Part shown: one piece after another, positions 1-5,453 of the stretch
Numbering within the stretch: position 1 is the stretch's first letter
Layout: each line of letters opens with the position of its first letter
Assembly: GCA_025350745.1 (NCBI GenBank)
Contig: JANXXG010000347.1
Location: forward strand, 1-5,798
Direction: 5' to 3'
From: Chloroflexota bacterium
Lineage (GTDB): Bacteria > Chloroflexota > Limnocylindria > P2-11E
Length of the DNA: 5,798 nt
Notes under the pieces: generated by a model
Told to the model about the DNA's origin: nothing
Databases searched by the model: none
The model's input: only the letters and a program-made list of their open reading frames with translations
Made by a program: the position numbers and the translations under genes

Positions 1-610
1 GCTTGTCGCGGAGCTGCTTCACGTGAACGTCGACGGTCCGCGTTTCGCCGGGGAACGCGAAGCCCCACACGTTCTCCAGCAGCTTGTCGCGGGTGAGCAC
101 GATGCCGGGCTGGCGGCAGAACGCCTGCAGGAGCTCGAACTCCTTGGCCCGAAGCGCCACCGGCCGACCCGCGACCGTCACTTCGTGCCGGGCCGGGTCG
201 AGCGTCAGATTCCCGATCTCGAGCGGGCGCGTACCGCCGCTGCCTGTCGCACGGCGCACGACCGCGTTGACTCGAGCCACGAGCTCGCGGGGGTTGAATG
301 GCTTGGTGAGATAGTCGTCGAGCCCGGCATCGAGGCCCGCCACCTTCTGGACGTCTTCGGCGCGGGCGGTGAGCGCGATCACCGGCGAGTCATGCATGCG
401 CCGAAGCTCGGTGAAAAGTGCGAGGCCATCGGCATCGGGCAATCCGAGATCGAGGATCACGCATGCGGGCGCGCCCTGGGCGAAGGCGGCACGCGCGTCC
501 GCGGCGGTCGCGCAGTGCTCGACGACGAAGCCGGCGTTCTTCAGATACAGCGTGACCAGCTCGGCCACAGAAGCATCGTCCTCGACGACCACCACGCGCG
601 TGCCGCTCAT
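1..610 (-). CDS. OmpR/PhoB-family two-component response regulator, 3' end cut by window edge
   Basis: The protein begins MSGTRVVVVEDD and 203 codons are visible before the left edge; OmpR-type regulators usually run to about 225-235 residues, so roughly 25 are missing. Residues 1-120 form a receiver domain: acidic pocket E10-D11-D12, phosphoacceptor D54 in LDLGLPDADG, T81 in ALTAR and K103 in LTKPFNP. About residues 130-203 form the winged-helix DNA-binding domain, with RAKEFELL, TRDKLLENVWG and the recognition-helix stretch TRTVDVHVKQLR. All catalytic positions are intact, so it should be phosphorylated by a sensor kinase and bind DNA in the cytoplasm. A kinase gene may follow beyond the left edge, but none is seen. 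I chose the ATG at 610-608 because the receiver begins at once and a TAACAT box lies 7 bases upstream. Its target is unknown; the divergent PIG-L gene shares its promoter region and is an obvious candidate. Confidence 0.95.
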   Translation of the reverse strand, partial: MSGTRVVVVEDDASVAELVTLYLKNAGFVVEHCATAADARAAFAQGAPACVILDLGLPDADGLALFTELRRMHDSPVIALTARAEDVQKVAGLDAGLDDYLTKPFNPRELVARVNAVVRRATGSGGTRPLEIGNLTLDPARHEVTVAGRPVALRAKEFELLQAFCRQPGIVLTRDKLLENVWGFAFPGETRTVDVHVKQLRDK

Positions 611-617
611 CGACCGA

Positions 618-623
618 ATGTTA
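618..623 (-). promoter_or_regulatory. -10 box TAACAT of the response regulator (leaderless start)
   Basis: On the minus strand TAACAT (623 to 618) fits the bacterial -10 consensus TANNNT and is followed by 7 bases and then the ATG at 610. Transcription would start at or next to the A of the ATG. No Shine-Dalgarno-like sequence lies between. I could not recognise a convincing -35 element. The call rests on position and on the same arrangement at three other genes in the window. Confidence 0.55.
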
Positions 624-627
624 GTGT
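622..627 (+). promoter_or_regulatory. -10 box TAGTGT of the PIG-L deacetylase gene (leaderless start)
   Basis: TAGTGT matches TANNNT and is followed by 7 bases and a TTG at 635 that is in frame with the deacetylase. It overlaps the opposite-strand TAACAT box by two bases (622-623), so the two divergent promoters probably compete for polymerase. It is less certain than the others because the start it supports is a TTG, a rare leaderless start codon. Confidence 0.42.
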
Positions 628-634
628 CCGGCCG

Positions 635-1453
635 TTGCCTGACCGCCCGTTGTGCCTCGCGACGATCCTCGCGCATCCGGATGACGAGACGTTCGGTGTG
701 GGCGGCACTCTCCTCAAGTACACGGATGCGGGCGTGGTGTGTCACAGCCTGTCGCTCACCCGTGGCGACGCCGGTCAGAGCGGTGCGTCAGGCGGTACGC
801 CCATCCCGGCGGAACAGCTCGGCGATATCCGCGCGGCCGAGCTCGCGGAATCCGGTCGCCGGATGGGCCTCGCTTCGACCACGGCGTTCCGGTATCCCGA
901 CGGCGCGCTCGCGAGCGTCCCCTCGGACGACGTGATCCGTGACATCGTCCGCTGGCTGCGCGCGACGCGGCCTGACGTGGTCATCACCTGGGGACCGGAC
1001 GGCGGCTACGGTCATCCCGATCACATCGCAGCGGGCGAGATCGCTCTCCGCGCGGTCTCATTGGCAGGCGTCGCGCGCCACGAGCCAGAGCTCGGTGAAC
1101 ACGTCCACGTGCGGCGCTGCTATCGGATGGTCGTGGCGGCCGAGGTCTTCGATCGGCTGCGGGAGCTGACGCCCGAATTCGGCGCGTACATGGACACGCT
1201 CGCGACGAAGCCACAGCGCTGGGAGCGCTCGAGCCTCGGCGCGGTCATCGACATCCGCGCCGTCGCGGAGCGCAAGTGGCATGCGATGCAGGCCCACGCA
1301 ACGCAGCAGCAGGATCTCGATCGGCTCGGGGGCCTTCGCGACTCGATCGGCTTCGTTGCCACCGAGGAGACCTACATTCGCGCGTTCCCGGATCCCGGCG
1401 GTCCGCCCCTCGAATCCGACCTCTTCCTCGCCCTGGCTGCCGCTACGCCGTAG
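635..1453 (+). CDS. PIG-L/LmbE-family zinc-dependent N-deacetylase
   Basis: From the TTG at 635 the product is 272 residues, normal for the family. The zinc site is visible: H14 and D17 in AHPDDE (D16 would be the general base) and H130 in GHPDH, with a conserved RGDAG near residue 50. Family members (PIG-L, MshB, BshB, LmbE) remove the acetyl group from N-acetylglucosamine units of small molecules or lipids. With no signal peptide or membrane segment it should be cytosolic. The exact substrate cannot be read; an amino-sugar target fits the neighbours, while a mycothiol-type or antibiotic-type substrate remains possible. The open frame runs back to 23, but that part is antisense to the response regulator and is not coding. 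No ATG or GTG lies in frame near the start; TTG 635 fits the TAGTGT box, and TTG 650 is the alternative. The 3' end overlaps the next gene tail to tail by 11 bases. Confidence 0.9.
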   Translation: MPDRPLCLATILAHPDDETFGVGGTLLKYTDAGVVCHSLSLTRGDAGQSGASGGTPIPAEQLGDIRAAELAESGRRMGLASTTAFRYPDGALASVPSDDVIRDIVRWLRATRPDVVITWGPDGGYGHPDHIAAGEIALRAVSLAGVARHEPELGEHVHVRRCYRMVVAAEVFDRLRELTPEFGAYMDTLATKPQRWERSSLGAVIDIRAVAERKWHAMQAHATQQQDLDRLGGLRDSIGFVATEETYIRAFPDPGGPPLESDLFLALAAATP

Positions 1454-1455
1454 CG
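1441..1455. repeat. Perfect inverted repeat carrying both convergent stop codons
   Basis: CGCTAC-GCC-GTAGCG has 6-bp arms and a 3-base loop. The right arm holds the TAG stop of the PIG-L gene (1451-1453) and the left arm, read on the other strand, holds the TAG stop of the NERD-like gene (1445-1443). It could act as a short bidirectional terminator hairpin, but no T-tract follows on either strand, so the termination role is only a possibility. Confidence 0.5.
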
Positions 1456-2141
1456 ACCGCCAGCGGGTTGATGAGCGCATCCGCGACCGCGTGGACCTGA
1501 TGTGGCGACACGACGGGGTGCGCCGTCCGACCGCGGATCTCACGCGCGAGCGCGTCGACGCCGCACACGACCGGGACCGTCGAGCTCGCGCAATCGTCGC
1601 CGGTCCCACGCTCGATGAGCACGTACGCGTCGACCTGCGTCCGGATGTGTCCGCCACCGGAGATGTCGCTCCGCACGCGCGTCGCGTGATCCTTCGCCCG
1701 GCGCGACGGCGATGTTGCGAGATGATGCAGACCCTGCGGCTCCACGCGATGCCAGCCATCGCGGAAGCATCCGAACGTGCCGTCCTCGCCGAGCGGCTCG
1801 ATCGCGAAGATCCCGGACGGTCCGACGACGACCACCGGGACGATGTCGGCGCCGTCGCGGGGCGCGTACTCGGTAAGCACGACGTACGCCGGGCCCAGCG
1901 TCGTGCTCAGGGTGTTCGCGACCCGCTCAGCGAGCCGGCCACCGGCTCGCGCGCCGAGCGCGCGGGCGTAGCTCCGGGAGCCGAGGATGAGCGGTGGAAT
2001 GATCAGGACAGCGAGCAGCGGTCCGGCGAGCTCTTTGGCGACGGCAGCAGTGCCGAGCGCGAGCGCAAGCCAGAAGCACGCTGCGCGCAGATCGCGCCGC
2101 CAGCGCACGGGTCGTGTCGCCCTGGAAGCAAGGATCGCCAC
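1443..2141 (-). CDS. Membrane-anchored protein with a degenerate NERD-like domain
   Basis: Counting from the GTG at 2141 (232 residues), a basic N-terminus is followed by two hydrophobic stretches at about 20-35 and 39-55, likely a membrane hairpin, and then a soluble domain. The segment VVVVGPSGIFAIE (103-115) matches the core of NERD (nuclease-related) domains, typically IDHVVVGPSGVFVIETK. A later PSRRAKDHATRVR helix and the end of the protein also follow the NERD pattern. The usual acidic residue before VVVG is replaced (P in IVPVVVVG), and the E-x-K lysine is replaced by leucine (IEPL), so nuclease activity looks lost. Function is unknown. The start is uncertain: GTG 2141 has AAGGAAGGG 11 bases upstream; TTG 2225 would add 28 residues of low-quality basic sequence and has TACGTG 7 bases upstream. 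It is convergent with the deacetylase and divergent from the SIS gene. Confidence 0.72.
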   Translation of the reverse strand: MAILASRATRPVRWRRDLRAACFWLALALGTAAVAKELAGPLLAVLIIPPLILGSRSYARALGARAGGRLAERVANTLSTTLGPAYVVLTEYAPRDGADIVPVVVVGPSGIFAIEPLGEDGTFGCFRDGWHRVEPQGLHHLATSPSRRAKDHATRVRSDISGGGHIRTQVDAYVLIERGTGDDCASSTVPVVCGVDALAREIRGRTAHPVVSPHQVHAVADALINPLAVATA

Positions 2142-2235
2142 TCCCGCTGGGTCCCTTCCTTCATTTCGCCGCCCGATCGAACGTGGGAACACCGGGATAG
2201 TGGTCCGTTCCCGCCGGCCATACAAGTAGGGGCAC

Positions 2236-2253
2236 GTAGGAGAGAGGTCCTAC
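2236..2253. promoter_or_regulatory. Candidate operator: GTAGGA-N6-TCCTAC dyad
   Basis: A perfect 6-bp inverted repeat (2236-2241 and 2248-2253) lies in the divergent spacer between the NERD-like gene and the SIS gene. It sits where the -35 region of the SIS promoter would be, 13 bases before the TAGCCT box. A further GTAGG occurs at 2226-2230. The position suits a repressor or activator site for a sugar-responsive regulator, but it matches no operator I can name. It could instead be a chance dyad. Confidence 0.35.
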
Positions 2254-2266
2254 CCGCGCAGGCCGT

Positions 2267-2272
2267 TAGCCT
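2267..2272 (+). promoter_or_regulatory. -10 box TAGCCT of the SIS gene (leaderless start)
   Basis: TAGCCT fits TANNNT and is followed by exactly 7 bases and the ATG at 2280. The short stretch between, CGGAGCG, has a weak GGAG only 3 bases before the ATG, too close to serve as a normal ribosome binding site. The spacing suggests transcription starts at the ATG. No clear -35 element is visible. Confidence 0.55.
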
Positions 2273-2279
2273 CGGAGCG

Positions 2280-3311
2280 ATGTCGCTGCGCTCCGAGATC
2301 GCCGAACAGCCGGCCGTCATTCGCCGCCTCCTGGAGGCCGGCTGGCCGCTGGCCCGCTCCCTCTCCCGGCCCCTTGCCGCGGCGGAGCACCTGACGATCG
2401 CCGCCCGAGGATCGTCCGACAACGCAGCCGTGTACGGCAAGTACCTGTTCGAGAGCCTCGCCGGCGTCGTCACCGCCCTTGCCGCGCCCTCTCTCGTTAC
2501 CCGATACGGAACGCCGCCGAGCTTCGCTCGTGGAGCGGTGATCGGCATTTCGCAGTCGGGCGCCGCGCCCGACGTCGCCGCGGTCCTGGCCGAGGCCCGC
2601 CTGTCCCGCGCCCCCACGATCGCGATCACGAACAACGTCCGGAGCCTGCTTGCGCGGAGCGCGCACGACGTCTTCCCGCTGGGTGCGGGCCCTGAGCGCT
2701 CGATCGCGGCGACGAAGACGTACACCGCGACCTGCGTCGCGCTCGCGCTGCTCGCCGCGAATTCGGCCGAGGCCCGCGGCCGAAGCGCGCTCTCGCTCGC
2801 CGGCCTTGTCGACAGCGTGATCGAGGCAGAAGCCGCGGAGCGTGAAGCAGATCGGCTTGCACGCCGGATCGGCCGCGCCCGGATGATCGTCGTGCTCGGG
2901 CGCGGCTACGAGTACGCGACCGCCCTCGAAGCTGCGCTCAAGGTGAAGGAGCTTGCCGGGGTGTGGGCCGAGCCCTACTCGAGCGCGGATTTCGCGCACG
3001 GTCCGATCTCGCTGCTGGAGCCCGGGATCCCGGTGCTGCTGTTCGCGGCCCGCGGCGCGGCCCAACGTGAAGCGCGCGCGATGTCACGGACGCTACGGAA
3101 GAGGGGCGCTCGGATCTACGCGGTCACGAATGACGCGGGGACCGCGGAGCTTGCCGATGACGCCGTGTTGCTCGGGGCACCCCTGTCGGAGGCGTTGACC
3201 CCGATCAGCTTCGCCGTCGTGGCGCAGCTTTTCGCCCTGTCCCTCGCGACGCGGCGCGGCCGCGACGTGGAGCACCCGCGCGGCCTTTCGAAGGTGACGC
3301 GGACCCGCTAG
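2280..3311 (+). CDS. Double-SIS sugar-phosphate isomerase/deaminase, GlmS-isomerase/NagB-II type
   Basis: The product is 343 residues and contains two SIS domains but lacks the glutaminase domain of GlmS. SIS-1 carries RGSSDNA (43-49), GISQSG (89-94) and ERSIAATKT (129-137). SIS-2 carries LGRGYEYATALEAALKVKEL, followed by E231 and H240 in WAEPYSSADFAHGP. The C-terminus DVEHPRGLSKVTRT holds K338. E231, H240 and K338 match the positions of the E. coli GlmS isomerase residues E488, H504 and K603, so the sugar-phosphate chemistry should be intact. Standalone proteins of this type include NagB-II glucosamine-6-phosphate deaminases (GlcN-6-P to fructose-6-phosphate plus ammonia), the most likely role here given murQ nearby. 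Other aldose/ketose amino-sugar phosphates are possible. It should be cytosolic. The frame is open back to 1281, but that part is antisense to the NERD-like gene; ATG 2280 gives the usual family N-terminus (EIAEQPAV). Confidence 0.9.
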   Translation: MSLRSEIAEQPAVIRRLLEAGWPLARSLSRPLAAAEHLTIAARGSSDNAAVYGKYLFESLAGVVTALAAPSLVTRYGTPPSFARGAVIGISQSGAAPDVAAVLAEARLSRAPTIAITNNVRSLLARSAHDVFPLGAGPERSIAATKTYTATCVALALLAANSAEARGRSALSLAGLVDSVIEAEAAEREADRLARRIGRARMIVVLGRGYEYATALEAALKVKELAGVWAEPYSSADFAHGPISLLEPGIPVLLFAARGAAQREARAMSRTLRKRGARIYAVTNDAGTAELADDAVLLGAPLSEALTPISFAVVAQLFALSLATRRGRDVEHPRGLSKVTRTR

Positions 3312-3666
3312 CTCGCGGCTTCCCCGATGGCTTGGCCGCCGGCTTTGCCGCCGGCTTTGAAGACGGCTTCGTCTTCGCGGCTGCCGCGCTCTTCGCCGCC
3401 GCGCCGCGCAGTGTGAACTCGACCTTGAGGTCGTAGCCGTACACGCTTGCGAGTCGCGAGAGCGATCGCAGCGAGGGTAGGTAGCGCGGATCCTCCATGC
3501 GGCGCAGCTGCGTCTGCGATGTGCCGAGCTTGCGCGCCGCGGCGCGCTCGGAGAGTCCGGCGGTGCGGCGGAGCTCGCTCACCGAATGCGCGACGGCGCT
3601 CGCGAGCGGATCGGGCGGCAGCTGCTGCGCCGAGCCCTGGGTCGTGTCACGCTGTGAGTCCCGCAC
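3205..3666 (-). CDS. XRE/HigA-like helix-turn-helix protein with basic Lys/Ala/Pro tail
   Basis: Of 153 residues, about 29-85 form an XRE-type helix-turn-helix: LSERAAARKLGTSQTQLRRME followed by PSLRSLSRLASVYGYDLKVEF, typical of HigA/HipB-like antitoxins and small transcription factors. Residues 89-153 are low-complexity and strongly basic, with KPAAKPAAKPSGKP repeats and then an Arg/Ser/Gly-rich end, resembling the tails of histone-like proteins. No toxin partner is adjacent, so it is an orphan regulator or nucleoid-type binder. The final 107 bases are antisense to the conserved 3' end of the SIS gene. A TAG exists on this strand at 3310-3308 in another frame, so a one- or two-base indel upstream could have extended the tail. 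The GTG at 3666 is supported by a TACCAT box 6 bases upstream. The HTH portion is confident; the last 35 residues are less so. Confidence 0.75.
   Translation of the reverse strand: MRDSQRDTTQGSAQQLPPDPLASAVAHSVSELRRTAGLSERAAARKLGTSQTQLRRMEDPRYLPSLRSLSRLASVYGYDLKVEFTLRGAAAKSAAAAKTKPSSKPAAKPAAKPSGKPRASGSASPSKGRAGAPRRGRAASRGTGRKAAPRRRS
3341..3380 (-). repeat. Low-complexity repeat coding the KPAA-type tail
   Basis: On the plus strand GCCGCCGGCTTT recurs, giving the Lys-Pro-Ala-Ala units of the XRE-like protein on the minus strand. Such repeats are prone to slippage, which makes the reading frame of the distal tail the least stable part of that gene. Confidence 0.5.
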
Positions 3667-3672
3667 CCGTAG

Positions 3673-3678
3673 ATGGTA
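3673..3678 (-). promoter_or_regulatory. -10 box TACCAT of the XRE-like gene (leaderless start)
   Basis: On the minus strand TACCAT (3678 to 3673) is followed by CTACGG and then the GTG at 3666, a 6-base spacing. The gene can therefore be transcribed on its own although it follows the murQ operon on the same strand. No Shine-Dalgarno sequence is present. Confidence 0.5.
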
Positions 3679-3721
3679 TCGGCCAGGGCTTTCAGGGAAT
3701 ACATAGGACGAACGTACTGTG

Positions 3722-3743
3722 GGTAACGCTCCGCGCTGTTACC
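3722..3743 (-). terminator. Candidate hairpin at the end of the murQ operon
   Basis: GGTAAC (3722-3727) and GTTACC (3738-3743) are perfect 6-bp arms. On the minus-strand RNA two further G-C pairs can form inside after a single bulged A, leaving a GCGGA loop. The TAA stop of the GHL10 gene (3741-3739) lies within the upstream arm. There is no U-tract after it, so it may terminate weakly, protect the 3' end of the transcript, or do neither. It separates the operon from the XRE-like gene and its own promoter. Confidence 0.4.
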
Positions 3744-4677
3744 GATCCGCTTCCGCGGCGAACGCGTCGATGACGTCCCGCAACCCGAGGTCGTACGCGA
3801 ACAGGATCACGCCGTCGCACCCGCTATCGCGCGCCGCGCGCACCTGGTCACGGACGCGCTCGCGCTGGCCCGCATACGCCATCAACCCGCCCCACATCGA
3901 GGTGGACCGCGCGGCCGCCCGCGCCGCGCCGAGCAACCGCCCGACCTCGCTGGTGTCCGTTCGGTAGGCCATCGGGCAGATGCGGTCGATGAGTCCTTCT
4001 GCGGCCCACTCGGGCCAGCGCTGCAGCACGCGATCGCGCGCGACAACGGGATCGGGGAAGACGGCCGCGGAGATGACGATCCCGGGCCGCGCCGCCCGCA
4101 CGCGGCGGCTGGTCTCGCGAACGAGGTCGGTGATCGCAGCATGGTCGTCCGCCGACCTCGCGTAGGTGTCCTGCGGGTAGCGGATGTAGTCATGGTGGAA
4201 GCCCTCGACCGGGTACCGCTTCACGATGTCCTCGAACACGGACACCGTGTGCTCCTGCGCCGCAGCGGACGTGGGATCGATGTAGATCCCCTCCCAGTCC
4301 GCGCCACCCGCGGGATCTAGGTACGTCACGCCATTCGGGCGAAGCAGCCAGTTCGGATGCGCGTTCACGATGTGCGTCCCGTCCCGCGGCAACGCGCGAT
4401 CCGGGCTCGACCAGACGAAGGTCCCGTTCGCCCACGCGTGGATCCGCACACCGACGGCCGCCCCGCCGGTCACGAGGTGGGCGAGCGGGTCAAGGGTGGC
4501 GTCGGCGAGACCCTCGGCGCGCGGCTCGAGGTCGCTCGTGTAGTAGGCGTCGCCGCGTCCGCGCACCTGGACGACGAGGTCGCGGATATTCCAACCGACG
4601 CTGCGCGCGAGGAGCTCTTCGATCGCGTGTCGGGTCGTGATCTTGTCGCGGACGACCCAGAGGGCCTTCGCGAACAT
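3739..4677 (-). CDS. GHL10/DigH-like family 10 glycosyl-hydrolase-like protein, no signal peptide
   Basis: The 312-residue product matches the GHL10 (DUF187/YddW) TIM-barrel family. Landmarks in order are ALWVVRDKI (5-13), VVQVRGRGDAYY (35-46), IHAWANG (79-85), GIYIDP (130-135), VEGFHHDYIRYP (157-168, with D163 on the strand that carries a conserved acid), DRICPMAY (231-238) and GVILFAYD (289-296). The characterised member, E. coli DigH, cleaves denuded peptidoglycan glycan strands and is an exported lipoprotein. Here the barrel begins within a few residues of the start, with no signal peptide or lipobox, so the protein looks cytosolic and may act on imported muropeptides or oligosaccharides. 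Its ATG overlaps the TGA of the deacetylase gene by one base (TGATG), pointing to translational coupling. It is the last gene of the murQ operon. The family call is firm; the substrate is not known. Confidence 0.85.
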   Translation of the reverse strand: MFAKALWVVRDKITTRHAIEELLARSVGWNIRDLVVQVRGRGDAYYTSDLEPRAEGLADATLDPLAHLVTGGAAVGVRIHAWANGTFVWSSPDRALPRDGTHIVNAHPNWLLRPNGVTYLDPAGGADWEGIYIDPTSAAAQEHTVSVFEDIVKRYPVEGFHHDYIRYPQDTYARSADDHAAITDLVRETSRRVRAARPGIVISAAVFPDPVVARDRVLQRWPEWAAEGLIDRICPMAYRTDTSEVGRLLGAARAAARSTSMWGGLMAYAGQRERVRDQVRAARDSGCDGVILFAYDLGLRDVIDAFAAEADR

Positions 4678-5453
4678 CAGGACAGCGCCGCGTAGGTCAC
4701 GAGGCGGATGCCGTTCCGCTCGACGGTCGCGCGCACGCGCGGATCGGTGAGCGTCGCGAGCTCGGTGACCCGCAGCGCCGCGTATGCGGACGTGCGCTCG
4801 AGCTCCGGGTCGGGCTCGCCGGGATGACAGCCGAGCTCGGTCAGGCCATCGACCTGGTCGGCCCCGAGCTCATCGAGGATCCGTACGAGCGTCGGGACGT
4901 CGACGTGCCCGGCGTGCTGAAAGTCGCGCCGGTACCGATCGACGGTGCGCACGCCCGCGGCGCGCAGCCGGTCGCGCTGGCGGTCGTCGTGCGGCCGCAC
5001 GGCGGCACCGGTCTCGAGTGCGAGGGCGACTATCGCCCATTCCAGCGCGGACTCGTCGTGGAGCCAGTGGTGCGTGTCAAGGTGGGTCGGCGCACGCCCG
5101 AGCAGGTCGGTGGCCCGTGCGTGCTGCGCGCGGTACTCGATGAGTGCCTCATCGCGAGTGGCGCGTCCCCGGCCGAGGAATGCCGCGGGCTCCCGCGGAA
5201 AGGCTCCACCCGGATCGACGAGCGACGGGATCCGTTCCGGGTCCGTCACCGGCCGCCCGTACGTCAGGGTCAGATGCACACCGACGTCGAGCGACGGCGT
5301 CGACCTGGCGATGCGTCCGGCATCCTCGCTCGCCGGCGCGCCGACCATGAGCGTCGTCGCCGTCACGATCCCGTGCCGATGCGCTCGCACGATGCCGGCG
5401 TTCACCCCAGACGCGCGGCCGAAATCATCGGCGTTCACGATGAGCCGCGTCAT
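4677..5453 (-). CDS. ChbG/YdjC-family carbohydrate deacetylase
   Basis: The protein is 258 residues from the ATG at 5453 and starts MTRLIVNADDFG, the family signature, where D10 takes part in metal binding and catalysis. The other metal ligands are H60 in VGVHLTL and H128 in THLDTHHW. A late ELGCHPG motif (H220) is also typical. ChbG removes one acetyl group from chitooligosaccharides such as diacetylchitobiose or its phosphate, in the cytosol; other relatives (HpnK) act on hopanoid-linked amino sugars. Next to murQ and a GHL10 protein, a disaccharide or amino-sugar substrate from cell-wall turnover or chitin is likely. The frame is open to 5483, but ATG 5453 starts exactly at the family N-terminus and overlaps the murQ stop as ATGA, so I prefer it. 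No Shine-Dalgarno sequence is evident, as expected for a coupled gene. Confidence 0.9.
   Translation of the reverse strand: MTRLIVNADDFGRASGVNAGIVRAHRHGIVTATTLMVGAPASEDAGRIARSTPSLDVGVHLTLTYGRPVTDPERIPSLVDPGGAFPREPAAFLGRGRATRDEALIEYRAQHARATDLLGRAPTHLDTHHWLHDESALEWAIVALALETGAAVRPHDDRQRDRLRAAGVRTVDRYRRDFQHAGHVDVPTLVRILDELGADQVDGLTELGCHPGEPDPELERTSAYAALRVTELATLTDPRVRATVERNGIRLVTYAALS

Noticed and set aside
23..634. N-terminal extension of the PIG-L reading frame by about 200 codons
   Set aside because: It is antisense to a textbook response regulator, shows no domain of its own, and the deacetylase fold begins just before AHPDDE.
1058..1759. Minus-strand 233-codon open frame
   Set aside because: Arg/Ser-rich out-of-frame translation of the PIG-L and NERD-like genes with no recognisable motif; typical of GC-rich shadow frames.
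1281..2279. Long upstream extension of the SIS reading frame
   Set aside because: The extra part is Arg-rich, resembles no protein, and is antisense to the PIG-L end and the NERD-like gene. The SIS family N-terminus starts at ATG 2280.
2250..3065. Minus-strand 271-codon open frame opposite the SIS gene
   Set aside because: Low-complexity Arg/Gly composition antisense to conserved SIS motifs; no domain.
3205..3738. Toxin-antitoxin module around the HigA-like protein
   Set aside because: No toxin-like reading frame lies next to it; only a 72-base spacer and the GHL10 gene are upstream and the convergent SIS gene is downstream.
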